This document shows positions 1-6,380 of a DNA stretch of 64,000 bases, one piece after another (within the stretch, counting starts at the first letter, position 1; each line of letters begins with the position of its first letter). The DNA comes from Flavobacterium pectinovorum (GTDB taxonomy: Bacteria > Bacteroidota > Bacteroidia > Flavobacteriales > Flavobacteriaceae). The DNA is taken from the NCBI RefSeq assembly GCF_022802975.1, contig NZ_JAFEVZ010000003.1:124001-188000 (forward strand). Reading direction: 5' to 3'. Under the pieces are notes generated by a model. It worked only from the letters and a program-made list of their open reading frames with translations. It was not told where the DNA came from and did no database searches. The position numbers and the translations under genes are program-made.

Positions 1-1
1 C

Positions 2-484
2 GAAGGTTTTGGTATTTTAAGGGCTGCTCCTGCTATTGGCGCTTTTATAACGATGCTGATTTCGGCTTATGTTCCTTTGTACAAAAAGGCAGGAATGAAA
101 CTTTTAATAGCCATTTTTGTTTTTGGTTTGTGTATTATTCTTTTCGGAATTTCGACTATTTTCTGGTTGTCAGTTGCGGCTTTATTTTTAAGCGGAGTTG
201 CTGACGGAATTTCAGTAGTAATTCGCCAGACTATTCTACAGCTTAAAACTCCCGATCATATGCGCGGGCGCGTTTCTGCCGTCAACTCAATGTTTGTTGG
301 TTCTTCTAATGAATTAGGTGCTTTTGAAAGCGGATTAACGGCCAAATTAATGGGAACTGTAACTTCTGTCGTTTTTGGAGGAAGTATGACCCTGTTAACC
401 GTTTTAGGCTTCGGAGCGGCTTCTCCAACTTTTAGAAATTTAGATCTTCAAAAAGATATGGAAGATCATCAGAATATTGAATAG
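2..484 (+). CDS. MFS transporter, C-terminal part (gene starts before window)
   Basis: The frame is already open at base 2, so this is the last 160 residues of a longer gene. Several hydrophobic helices are visible, with a cytoplasmic loop reading DHMRGRVSAVNSMFVGSSN, which is typical of the C-terminal half of major facilitator exporters of the EntS/MFS_3 type. Such proteins export small molecules across the inner membrane using the proton gradient; the substrate cannot be told from this fragment. The protein ends in a short charged tail. The following intergenic space holds a long inverted repeat that could act as a terminator. Confidence 0.8.
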   Translation, partial: EGFGILRAAPAIGAFITMLISAYVPLYKKAGMKLLIAIFVFGLCIILFGISTIFWLSVAALFLSGVADGISVVIRQTILQLKTPDHMRGRVSAVNSMFVGSSNELGAFESGLTAKLMGTVTSVVFGGSMTLLTVLGFGAASPTFRNLDLQKDMEDHQNIE

Positions 485-498
485 TAAAACCTTTTTAA

Positions 499-572
499 AC
501 CATATAAGTGATATAAGTTCATTTAAAAAGAATTTCGAAATAAACTAAAAAAACTTATATCACTTATATGGT
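499..572. repeat. 21-bp perfect inverted repeat with 32-nt loop
   Basis: Arms at 499-519 and 552-572 are exact reverse complements (core ATATAAGTGATATAAG). The loop is 32 nt and unrelated. It lies 15 bp after the MFS stop codon and about 85 bp before the next start. It could form a transcript-end stem, but no clean T-run follows directly, and the arm sequence resembles a recurrent Flavobacterium intergenic motif, which I recall but cannot verify here. Confidence 0.7.
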
Positions 573-629
573 AAAGATTTTTTTCACAATTTTATGATTT
601 TTTTATTTAGAATTAATATAAATAATATT

Positions 630-637
630 TATATTTG
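630..637 (+). promoter_or_regulatory. -7 promoter box TATATTTG
   Basis: TATATTTG matches the Bacteroidota -7 consensus TANNTTTG exactly and sits 19 bp before the ATG at 657. A weak TTAG at 607-610 could be the -33 element at 19-bp spacing. It would drive the small Cys-rich gene. Confidence 0.55.
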
Positions 638-656
638 TTGAAATAAAGGATTTATA

Positions 657-1013
657 ATGAAAGATATTGAACAGATATACCATAACACTTTTGGAGTTTC
701 CTTTTACTGGAAAAAGGAAAACAAAACGATATTAGATAAAATACAATTGGTTTTCAGGGAAACCGGGTTTTATCTTTCTATTGCCGAATTGAATCAGTTT
801 TGTGATTTGATTGAAGACAGCCTTATCGAAAATACTTGTTGTGAATCCTGTCAGTTAAAAAACAGCTGTCATAAATTTTTACTCAAAACGCCTTTATCAC
901 AAGTAGATTTAGCTGTTTCGATGAAAGAAATAAAATCCATAAAGGATTTGATTGAAGGAACTTTGTTTCGATTAGATCTGGATGAATATGTTTATGGTGC
1001 AGGCAGGAATTAG
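657..1013 (+). CDS. hypothetical protein with cysteine cluster
   Basis: This 118-residue protein has no signal peptide and no membrane segment, so it is probably cytoplasmic. Its notable feature is a Cys cluster at residues 61-71 (CCESCQLKNSCHK), which could bind a metal. I do not recognise the family and assign no function. The ATG is supported by a consensus -7 box 19 bp upstream. Its stop codon overlaps by 4 bp the stop of the convergent lpxH-like gene, so the two transcripts run into each other. It is likely a single-gene unit. Confidence 0.7.
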   Translation: MKDIEQIYHNTFGVSFYWKKENKTILDKIQLVFRETGFYLSIAELNQFCDLIEDSLIENTCCESCQLKNSCHKFLLKTPLSQVDLAVSMKEIKSIKDLIEGTLFRLDLDEYVYGAGRN

Positions 1014-1753
1014 TTTTCAAACTTTTTGAGTTCAAACGTTTCACCGTCAAAAACACCGTAGGTAAAATAACCAATCCAGTCGCCCAGATTTACATATTTT
1101 GAATCTTCTCCAACAGGAATAATCATAGGTAAATGACGGTGACCGAAGATGAAATAATTATAATGTTTGGTTTCGAGTTTACGTTTGGCATACAAAACCA
1201 GCCATTCGTTTTCTTCACCCAAAAATTTCACATCTTCATCACCAGAAATGAGTTTGTTTTTTACGGATAAGTATTGTGCTAAACCTACACCAACATCAGG
1301 ATGTAACCAACGGAAAAGCCATTTTGAAAACGGATTTGTAAATACCTTTTTCATTCTTTTATAACCTTTATCTCCGGGACCTTTTCCGTCACCGTGACCC
1401 AGTAAAAAAGTTTTTCCGTTAAAAGTAAACTCTTTATTATAATGATAAACCGGAATATTCAATTCGGTTTCAAAGTAATCGTTCATCCACAAATCGTGGT
1501 TTCCTACGAAAAAATAAATTGGAATTCCGCTATCGCGAAGTTCTGCCAGTTTACCTAAAACACGAACGAAGCCTTTTGGCACAACGGTTTTATATTCGAA
1601 CCAAAAATCGAATAAATCACCTAATAAAAAAATAGCTTCGGCATCTTCTTTTACCTCATCAAGCCAGGCTACAAATTTCTTTTCACGAGGCAAACTCAAT
1701 TCCGGAGTTGGAGCTCCAAAATGCTGATCAGAAGCAAAATATATTTTTTTCAT
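1010..1753 (-). CDS. lpxH: UDP-2,3-diacylglucosamine diphosphatase-like metallophosphoesterase (LpxH type)
   Basis: At 247 residues this has the length and motifs of the LpxH calcineurin-like phosphoesterases: D9-x-H11 in SDQHFG, GDLFDFW around residues 45-51, GNHD at 84-87, then LGHGD and FGHRH near the C-terminus, which together build the two-metal site. LpxH hydrolyses UDP-2,3-diacylglucosamine to lipid X at the inner face of the cytoplasmic membrane in lipid A synthesis. Family paralogues with other substrates exist in Bacteroidota, so LpxH is the best but not the only reading. It ends overlapping the convergent upstream gene by 4 bp. Confidence 0.8.
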   Translation of the reverse strand: MKKIYFASDQHFGAPTPELSLPREKKFVAWLDEVKEDAEAIFLLGDLFDFWFEYKTVVPKGFVRVLGKLAELRDSGIPIYFFVGNHDLWMNDYFETELNIPVYHYNKEFTFNGKTFLLGHGDGKGPGDKGYKRMKKVFTNPFSKWLFRWLHPDVGVGLAQYLSVKNKLISGDEDVKFLGEENEWLVLYAKRKLETKHYNYFIFGHRHLPMIIPVGEDSKYVNLGDWIGYFTYGVFDGETFELKKFEN

Positions 1754-1837
1754 TTATTATTTTATTGTGAGATGTGATTTGTGAGATGTAAAATGTAAAT
1801 ATTTGCTTTTCACATTTTACTGAGAACATTTTACTTT

Positions 1838-2290
1838 TTACAGATTATCACTAGCAAACCATTCTGCAAATGAAGAATCTGTTTCCTGAAGTTTTAGGGA
1901 GAAAAGTTTAATTCCTGAAGGTAATCTTGCTACGATTCTGTCTGCAAAATCAACTACCATATTTTCGCTGGTTGGCTGATAATCGACCAAAATTACGTGA
2001 TGCCCACGATTTTTTAATTCGTTTGCCAATTCGATATGCGGAGTAGTTTCATTAAAAACGGTTGCATGATCAAACTGATCGACGATTTCTTCTTTTACAA
2101 TTTTCTTTAGATCCGAAAAATCAATCACCATTCCGAATTTTACATTTGACCGATCCGTAATTGGTGAACCAATAACGGTTACCGATAATTTGTAACTGTG
2201 TCCGTGAACGTTTTTGCATTTTCCGTCGTAACCATATAAAGCGTGTCCGGTTTCGAAACTAAATTGTTTTGTAATTCTGATATTACTCAT
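1838..2290 (-). CDS. queD: 6-carboxytetrahydropterin synthase / PTPS family (QueD)
   Basis: The 150-residue protein has the PTPS signature: zinc ligands H16, H29 and H31 (in KCKNVHGHSYKL), the likely catalytic Cys25, an HATVFNE segment near the middle, and a C-terminal LQETDSSFAEW in which Glu binds the pterin ring. QueD converts dihydroneopterin triphosphate to 6-carboxytetrahydropterin in the preQ0/queuosine pathway in the cytoplasm. No other queuosine gene is next to it. It lies 84 bp upstream of the lpxH-like gene on the same strand. A possible -7 box (TAAATTTG on the minus strand) lies at 2306-2313, only 16 bp before the ATG. Confidence 0.87.
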   Translation of the reverse strand: MSNIRITKQFSFETGHALYGYDGKCKNVHGHSYKLSVTVIGSPITDRSNVKFGMVIDFSDLKKIVKEEIVDQFDHATVFNETTPHIELANELKNRGHHVILVDYQPTSENMVVDFADRIVARLPSGIKLFSLKLQETDSSFAEWFASDNL

Positions 2291-2367
2291 TGGTTATTTT
2301 TTTTGCAAATTTAAGAAATACAAGCGAGAAATAGTCTTGTTTAACGAAAAGGTCTTGTTTAACGAAT

Positions 2368-2436
2368 TAGCCCTGATGGGAGCGGCATCCTTTTTCTCGC
2401 TTCTTTAGCGAGGAAAAGATATAGCGGACAGCAGGA
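2368..2436 (+). repeat. interspersed repeat, copy A (TAGCCCYGAT ... CGGAMAGCMGGA)
   Basis: A 69-bp element starts with TAGCCCTGAT (2368-2377), contains a hairpin with 12-bp arms (2390-2401 and 2407-2418, one wobble pair, loop TCTTT) and ends with CGGACAGCAGGA (2425-2436). The minus strand at 24272-24366 carries the same ends and a similar CTCGCTTC hairpin. Just before it, GTCTTGTTTAACGA occurs twice (2334-2347 and 2352-2365). The element is non-coding and sits between queD and the hydratase gene. Confidence 0.65.
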
Positions 2437-2452
2437 ACAGCTCCTGAAAAAA

Positions 2453-3217
2453 CTATTTCTTAAATTGCAATAAAGCTCTTTTTGTAAAATCTGACAAAAC
2501 CAGTTTGCCTGAAATTGCTGCACGTTCAAAAAGCAGTGATTCCCATTGTTCTGTATCGGCCCAAATAATTTTCTTCATTTCGAATAAAGCTTCAGGATTG
2601 TATGAGCTAAGTTTTTGAGCCATTTTTTGAACTTCGATATCCAACTCCTCTGTGTTATGAAGTGCTGCAAAAAGTCCGTTTTGCAAAGCCCAGCTTGCGG
2701 GTTTCCATTCGTGTGCTGCCAAAGTCATTTGGGTCGTCGCTGTTTTACCAATTTTACGGGAAACGGCAGGCTCGATCACAAAGGGGCCGATACCGATGGC
2801 TAATTCCGAAAGCTTTACAGCACTGTCTGGTGTTGCCAAAACGTAATCACAGGCGGCAATAATACCTACGCCGCCGCCAACAGCTTTTCCCTGAACACGG
2901 CCAATAATAAGTTTGGTGCAGTTTCGCATTGCGTTTAACAAATGGGCAAAACCGGAAAAAAATTCGGTTCCCTGCTCTTCATTTTCTATCTGTAAAAGTT
3001 CATCAAAGGAAGCGCCTGAACAAAACACTTTCGAACCTTCGCTTTGAAGGACAATTACAGAAATGGTTTCGTTTCTGCTCAGCAAATTAATTTCGGCTGT
3101 CAAACGATCCAATAATTGCCTCGGAAAAGAATTACTTGCCGGATGTCCAAATTGTACTGTAGCAACAGCATTTTGAAAAGTAGTCAGTAAAGATCCGCTT
3201 TGATTTTCTAAACTCAT
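2453..3217 (-). CDS. enoyl-CoA hydratase/isomerase family, LiuC-like
   Basis: The 254-residue length and crotonase fold motifs are clear: CSGASFDEL for the first oxyanion-hole strand, then GKAVGGGVGIIAACDY for the second. The first crotonase catalytic Glu position is Gly here, while the second is kept in LSELAIGIGPFVI. This pattern resembles 3-methylglutaconyl-CoA hydratases of leucine breakdown (LiuC) more than classical crotonase, but the substrate is inferred. The enzyme would be cytoplasmic. Its stop lies close after repeat copy A, and tRNA remnants begin about 105 bp beyond its start. No other leucine-catabolic gene is adjacent. Confidence 0.8.
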   Translation of the reverse strand: MSLENQSGSLLTTFQNAVATVQFGHPASNSFPRQLLDRLTAEINLLSRNETISVIVLQSEGSKVFCSGASFDELLQIENEEQGTEFFSGFAHLLNAMRNCTKLIIGRVQGKAVGGGVGIIAACDYVLATPDSAVKLSELAIGIGPFVIEPAVSRKIGKTATTQMTLAAHEWKPASWALQNGLFAALHNTEELDIEVQKMAQKLSSYNPEALFEMKKIIWADTEQWESLLFERAAISGKLVLSDFTKRALLQFKK

Positions 3218-3321
3218 AAAAATAGTTTTGAACGTAAAGTTACGGTTTTGAAAAATATTTTACCTGAAACTCTCTTAAATTTGTTTTTTGAAAATTAATT
3301 GACTTTATTTGCTGTCGCTAT

Positions 3322-3395
3322 GAGGGATTAGCTCATTTGGCTAGAGCGTCCCGATGCAATCGGGAAGGTAATGGTTCGATTCTAATAAAACTCCA
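3322..3395 (+). pseudogene. degenerate tRNA (Ala-like body, GCA anticodon loop)
   Basis: The first 27 bases match the tRNA-Ala 84 bp downstream at 26 positions, including the whole D arm. After that the anticodon arm differs: TCCCG and CGGGA close a loop ATGCAAT, giving a GCA (Cys-type) anticodon. The T arm has a mispair and three of seven acceptor pairs are lost, so it should not work as a tRNA. It is best read as a decayed tRNA copy. Confidence 0.7.
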
Positions 3396-3405
3396 AATAT
3401 GAAAA

Positions 3406-3479
3406 GGGGGATTAGCTCATTTGGCTAGAGCGCTTGCCTGGCAGGCAAGAGGTGATCGGTTCGAATCCGATATTCTCCA
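3406..3479 (+). tRNA. tRNA-Ala (GGC anticodon)
   Basis: The 74-nt cloverleaf folds fully: acceptor GGGGGAT with ATTCTCC (two G-U pairs), D stem GCTC/GAGC, anticodon stem CTTGC/GCAAG around loop CTGGCAG (anticodon GGC), T arm ATCGG-TTCGAAT-CCGAT, discriminator A. The CCA end is not encoded. It reads GCC/GCU alanine codons. A strong terminator follows immediately. Confidence 0.93.
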
Positions 3480-3480
3480 C

Positions 3481-3507
3481 AAAACCCAAACACTGTTTGG
3501 GTTTTTT
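3481..3507 (+). terminator. rho-independent terminator of tRNA-Ala
   Basis: A 10-bp perfect stem (AAACCCAAAC / GTTTGGGTTT) with a 3-nt loop is followed by a T-run. It starts directly after the tRNA 3' end. Confidence 0.88.
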
Positions 3508-3521
3508 CATTTATATACTTT

Positions 3522-3769
3522 ATGTACTACACTTATATCATCTATTCAAAGACGATTAACAAATACTATATTGGTTCTTGCCAAGATATTGAACATCGTT
3601 TACAAGATCATTTGAACAGTAGAAGCAAATACACAAAAATAACGAAGGACTGGGAATTAAAATATTTTGAAACTTTTTTAACCCGAAGCGAAGCCTGCCA
3701 AAGAGAATTACAAATAAAAAAATGAAAAGCAGAAAATATATAGAAAAACTAATAGAAACAAAAGGCTAA
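3522..3769 (+). pseudogene. GIY-YIG nuclease-domain protein, frameshifted near its 3' end
   Basis: The open part (3522-3725, 67 residues) is a compact GIY-YIG/URI nuclease domain: YTYIIYSKTINKYYIGSC carries the two name motifs, followed by HRLQDHLN with the conserved Arg and a SRSKYTK segment. It stops at TGA 3723-3725 inside a run of six A. In the next frame the text continues as MKSRKYIEKLIETKG to a TAA at 3767-3769, which is what the usual C-terminus of this small family looks like. One A more would join both parts into about 82 residues. So this is either a single-base frameshift, a sequencing slip, or a shortened gene. It lies between two tRNA 3' ends. Confidence 0.65.
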
Positions 3770-3819
3770 AGCATCCCGATGCATCGGGAAGGTGACCGGT
3801 TCGAATCCGGTATTCTCCA
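3764..3819 (+). pseudogene. tRNA 3'-half remnant
   Basis: This stretch starts inside a D arm (GGCTAAAGC), has the anticodon-arm text CCCGATGCATCGGGA and a complete T arm and acceptor 3' strand ending TATTCTCCA. The 35 bases at 3790-3824 match 3450-3484 of tRNA-Ala and its flank at 33 positions; the two differences are a compensating T-A to C-G change in the T stem. The 5' part is replaced by the end of the nuclease gene. A terminator follows, as after the real tRNA. Confidence 0.7.
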
Positions 3820-3821
3820 CA

Positions 3822-3857
3822 AAAAAACCGTATTATTTGATTGTAATACGGTTTTTT
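3822..3857. terminator. bidirectional hairpin terminator
   Basis: A 14-bp perfect stem (AAAAAACCGTATTA / TAATACGGTTTTTT, loop 8 nt) stands between the tRNA remnant (plus) and the convergent gene ending at 3870 (minus). A- and T-runs on both sides let it act in both directions. Confidence 0.8.
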
Positions 3858-3869
3858 ATTATTTAGAAC

Positions 3870-4346
3870 TTACCAATCTTCTTTAACTGTTTTTTTTGCA
3901 GTGAACAATTCTGTTAGAAATGGATTCATTGTTTCTGTAATATTAAACCAAAATAATGAACCTCTAATTGTTCCATCATTTTTTAACCACTCTTTTTCTA
4001 TTGGATAATCTGAAGAACTTATCGTTTTTGTTTCTCCGGAGTTTACACGTACTTCCGAATCATAGAATCTTATATTATAAACCGAAGCGCGATATCTTCC
4101 TGTCTTTTTTTCAATTTTAAAATCAGCCGTGTATTCTTTCAGCCAGTTAGAATTTTCAATGCCTTTTTTAATACTTCCAGTCGAATCGGTTTTAAATTCA
4201 AGCCTTGGATTATTCTTCAGATCAGATATACTCAATGGCTCATCAAAAACTTTTTTCCAGGTAATTATATTGTACTCTACATTAAAATTTTTATTCTGAG
4301 CTATTGCTGTGGTACAAAACAAGCAGAAAAGTAAAATGTTTTTCAT
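3870..4346 (-). CDS. hypothetical secreted protein
   Basis: The 158-residue protein begins with a standard signal peptide (MKNILLFCLFCTTAIAQ, cleavage likely after AIA), so it is exported to the periplasm or outside. The mature part is soluble, rich in charged residues, with alternating beta-like stretches and no recognised motif. I do not know the family. It stands alone: a terminator lies on its 3' side and a repeat-filled intergenic region on its 5' side. Confidence 0.7.
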   Translation of the reverse strand: MKNILLFCLFCTTAIAQNKNFNVEYNIITWKKVFDEPLSISDLKNNPRLEFKTDSTGSIKKGIENSNWLKEYTADFKIEKKTGRYRASVYNIRFYDSEVRVNSGETKTISSSDYPIEKEWLKNDGTIRGSLFWFNITETMNPFLTELFTAKKTVKEDW

Positions 4347-4461
4347 ATTTTATTTTTTTTAGAGGTCTCAATTTTTTAACATAATATAATCACAGCAAAT
4401 CAATTATTAAGCCAAATCAAAACCAACACCCTAAATAAAATAAGAAAATACAGATTTAATC

Positions 4462-4660
4462 CGTTGGGTAAAATTAAAAATAAGCGTCAGACTGAGTACA
4501 TTCGTCTTCGCTCAGGACAAACTTAACCAAGGTCCTTTTGCACTCAAAAGCCTTCGACTCCGCTCAGGATGACATCAATTCCTTAAGTTATAAATGATGT
4601 TTTACTCCCGATTTTATACTTTTATAATCAAATCATTTTTTTAATCAATTTCACCCAACG
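4462..4660. repeat. intergenic element with TTGGGT terminal inverted repeats, copy 1
   Basis: Ends CGTTGGGTAAAATT (4462-4475) and AATTTCACCCAACG (4647-4660) are inverted repeats with 13 of 14 matches. Inside are two related stretches, CTTCGCTCAGGA (4506-4517) and CTTCGACTCCGCTCAGGAT (4552-4570). No reading frame is visible. A second element with the same kind of ends lies at 6765-6939. Together with its flanks it fills the 343-bp gap between 4347 and 4689. Confidence 0.65.
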
Positions 4661-4689
4661 AGTACATTTAGACATTCAATACTAAAAAA

Positions 4690-4863
4690 CTATCGTTCGC
4701 CTGCATTATCAAAATCCGGTTCGTCTTCCTCCGCTTTTTTAAAGTCATTATTTAAAAAATCCGTTAATTTCTTTTTCTCTTTTTGATTTTTTTTAATCAT
4801 AAACAAAATCAGTGCAATTAACACAATTGCTACAACACCTATTACTATCCAATTGATTTCCAT
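4690..4863 (-). CDS. small single-span membrane protein
   Basis: This 57-residue frame starts MEINWIVIGVVAIVLIALI, a clean single transmembrane helix (about residues 5-23), then a lysine-rich stretch (KKNQKEKKKL) and an acidic tail (EEDEPDFDN). By the positive-inside rule the tail should be cytoplasmic. The ATG start, the clear hydrophobic-then-charged layout and the lack of any competing gene make it a real small gene in my view. It is divergent from the gene starting at 5018. Function is unknown. Confidence 0.65.
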   Translation of the reverse strand: MEINWIVIGVVAIVLIALILFMIKKNQKEKKKLTDFLNNDFKKAEEDEPDFDNAGER

Positions 4864-5017
4864 AATTTTAATTTTAAACTAAAAATAACGCTTTTAAAAC
4901 TTCAGCATATTATCTAAAGGTTAAACCTCATCTTTGTGTTAAACTGTTTTTACAGCCTTTTATATCTGATCAATTATAATTAAATTGCTGTCAAAGCTTA
5001 AAAAAATACGAATTGTC

Positions 5018-5581
5018 ATGGATTCTGATAAATTTATTTTCTGCCTTGAAGGCGTCTCTGATATAGAAAATAACACTGCTACCGAAGTCGTTAAAAGCCT
5101 TGAAAAACTGGCTTTTAATCAGGGCATTTCGAGTATTTATAAAACTTGTGACACCATAGAAGGTCTCGAAGAAAGTCTGAATACTTTATTGTATGACGAT
5201 CATAATTTTAAAGATTACGAAATCATTTATCTCGTGATGAAAGGTGAAGCCAACAATATTTGCCTTCATGACTACTATTACAGTTTAGAAGAAATTGCCG
5301 AGCTTTTTGAAGGGAAAATGAAAGGAAAAATTCTGCATTTTGCCAATTCAAAAATACTGGATTTAAACGAAGAAGAAGCGCAGTATTTTCTGGACATTAC
5401 CGGAGCAAGAGCTATTTCCGGATACGGAACGGTTTCTAATAAATTTACCAGTACCGGTTCTGTCGACAAAGCCTTTTTTAAATTATGCCAGGAAGAAGAC
5501 GATCTGATTGAAATTGTAGAAACACTCTACGAAAAGCATTACGACCTTTGCAAACTCCTTGATTTTAGATTGTATTATTGA
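5018..5581 (+). CDS. hypothetical protein, DUF6642-like, possible caspase-like fold
   Basis: I take the ATG at 5018 (MDSDKFIFCLEGVSD), giving 187 residues; a TTG at 4985 would add 11 residues of unlike composition. The opening resembles proteins annotated as DUF6642, from memory. The order of segments looks like a caspase/CHAT-type fold: a strand with His (CLHDYYYSLEEIAELF), a strand LHFANSKIL where the catalytic Cys would sit but Asn-Ser is present, then FLDITGARAISGYG and a late FFKLCQ helix. If so, it is probably catalytically dead. It is soluble and cytoplasmic. Function unknown. Confidence 0.65.
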   Translation: MDSDKFIFCLEGVSDIENNTATEVVKSLEKLAFNQGISSIYKTCDTIEGLEESLNTLLYDDHNFKDYEIIYLVMKGEANNICLHDYYYSLEEIAELFEGKMKGKILHFANSKILDLNEEEAQYFLDITGARAISGYGTVSNKFTSTGSVDKAFFKLCQEEDDLIEIVETLYEKHYDLCKLLDFRLYY

Positions 5582-5656
5582 ATATTTTAGAGTTTAATTC
5601 ACATACAATTGTAAGATTAATTTCGCTAAAAAATAATTTTATTAACTAAAGTAATT

Positions 5657-5664
5657 TATATTTG
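5657..5664 (+). promoter_or_regulatory. -7 box TATATTTG of the toxin gene
   Basis: An exact TANNTTTG match, 17 bp before the toxin ATG at 5682. The antitoxin gene has the identical octamer on the other strand at 6276-6283. Confidence 0.55.
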
Positions 5665-5681
5665 TATATCAACTGAACGAA

Positions 5682-5969
5682 ATGGAAATACAAATTACTG
5701 AAAATGCTGAGAAATCATATTTTGAAATAATAAGCAAATACTCGGAAAACAAGGCTTCTTCATTTGCAAAAAAAACCATTTCTGTATTAGACATCATTAA
5801 ACTAAACAGCCACATAGGACATAAACACAAAAAAACTTTTTACCTGAAATTTTTATTGACTGAAGATGTCTATGTTTTTTATAAAATAGAGCCCGCTATA
5901 ATTTACATCGTATTATTTTGGGACAACAAAAGAAACCCTATAAACTTAGATGTTATACTTGATTCTTAA
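5682..5969 (+). CDS. type II toxin, RelE/ParE family
   Basis: The 95-residue protein has the ParE/RelE layout: an N-terminal strand EIQITENAEKS, two helices, then strands ending in VYVFYKIEPAIIYIVLFWD and NKRNP, the typical C-terminal text of Bacteroidota ParE-like toxins. RelE members cut mRNA on the ribosome and ParE members poison gyrase; sequence alone does not decide which. No antitoxin lies upstream on the same strand. Instead the convergent gene 5946-6245 overlaps its last 24 bp and looks like the antitoxin. It has its own -7 box. Confidence 0.8.
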   Translation: MEIQITENAEKSYFEIISKYSENKASSFAKKTISVLDIIKLNSHIGHKHKKTFYLKFLLTEDVYVFYKIEPAIIYIVLFWDNKRNPINLDVILDS

Positions 5970-6245
5970 TTTTTCTTTAAAATCCGTGTAGTCAATTGTT
6001 TTTCCTGCTTTAATATCTTCCTCACTTTTCTGTAATTGCTGAACCAACATTTCTTCGGGATAAAGCAAAGCAGTGATCAATTTTACTTCTTGGGAAGTAA
6101 ACGTTTTCAACCTCAATTTTCTATAATAAGTCGCATGTTTCAAACCTAATTTTTGCATAAAAAATTCGGCTTTATAATATGACTTATTAATTAATTCCGG
6201 CAAACTATTTACGTAGTTCTCATAATTTTCAACTATTTCTATCAT
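5946..6245 (-). CDS. probable antitoxin, HTH-like N-terminus, convergent to toxin
   Basis: The 99 residues begin with helices that can form an HTH (FMQKLGLKHATYYRKLRLKT, about residues 29-48) and end with SEEDIKAGKTIDYTDFKEKL, which resembles the extended toxin-binding tail of many antitoxins (acidic, EDIKAGR-like). Its 3' end overlaps the ParE-like toxin gene by 24 bp in tail-to-tail orientation, which is rare for type II modules. The pairing is inferred from position and tail motif. A TATATTTG -7 box lies upstream on the minus strand. Confidence 0.62.
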   Translation of the reverse strand: MIEIVENYENYVNSLPELINKSYYKAEFFMQKLGLKHATYYRKLRLKTFTSQEVKLITALLYPEEMLVQQLQKSEEDIKAGKTIDYTDFKEKLRIKYNI

Positions 6246-6275
6246 AATATGATATTTATTGTTTCATAAATTATA

Positions 6276-6283
6276 CAAATATA
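6276..6283 (-). promoter_or_regulatory. -7 box TATATTTG of the antitoxin gene
   Basis: Reads CAAATATA on the plus strand, so TATATTTG on the minus strand, 30 bp before the antitoxin ATG. Identical to the toxin's box. Confidence 0.5.
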
Positions 6284-6327
6284 ATATTAAAATTCAATAC
6301 TTTATTTTAAACGCAATTGAAATCCCA

Positions 6328-6355
6328 CAAAAAAGCCCTCATTTACGAGAGCTTT
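6328..6355 (-). terminator. terminator of the yegP-like gene
   Basis: On the minus strand AAAGCTCTC and GAGGGCTTT form a stem (one G-U) with a 6-nt loop, followed by a T-run. It lies 26 bp after the gene's stop. Confidence 0.75.
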
Positions 6356-6380
6356 CAATTATATTGTTTCAAATTCAAAC

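Noticed and set aside
3322..3395. Functional tRNA-Cys, because of the GCA anticodon loop
   Set aside because: Three acceptor pairs and one T-stem pair are lost and the discriminator end is missing.
3421..3615. 64-residue frame starting inside tRNA-Ala
   Set aside because: It overlaps the tRNA, its terminator and the nuclease gene in another frame.
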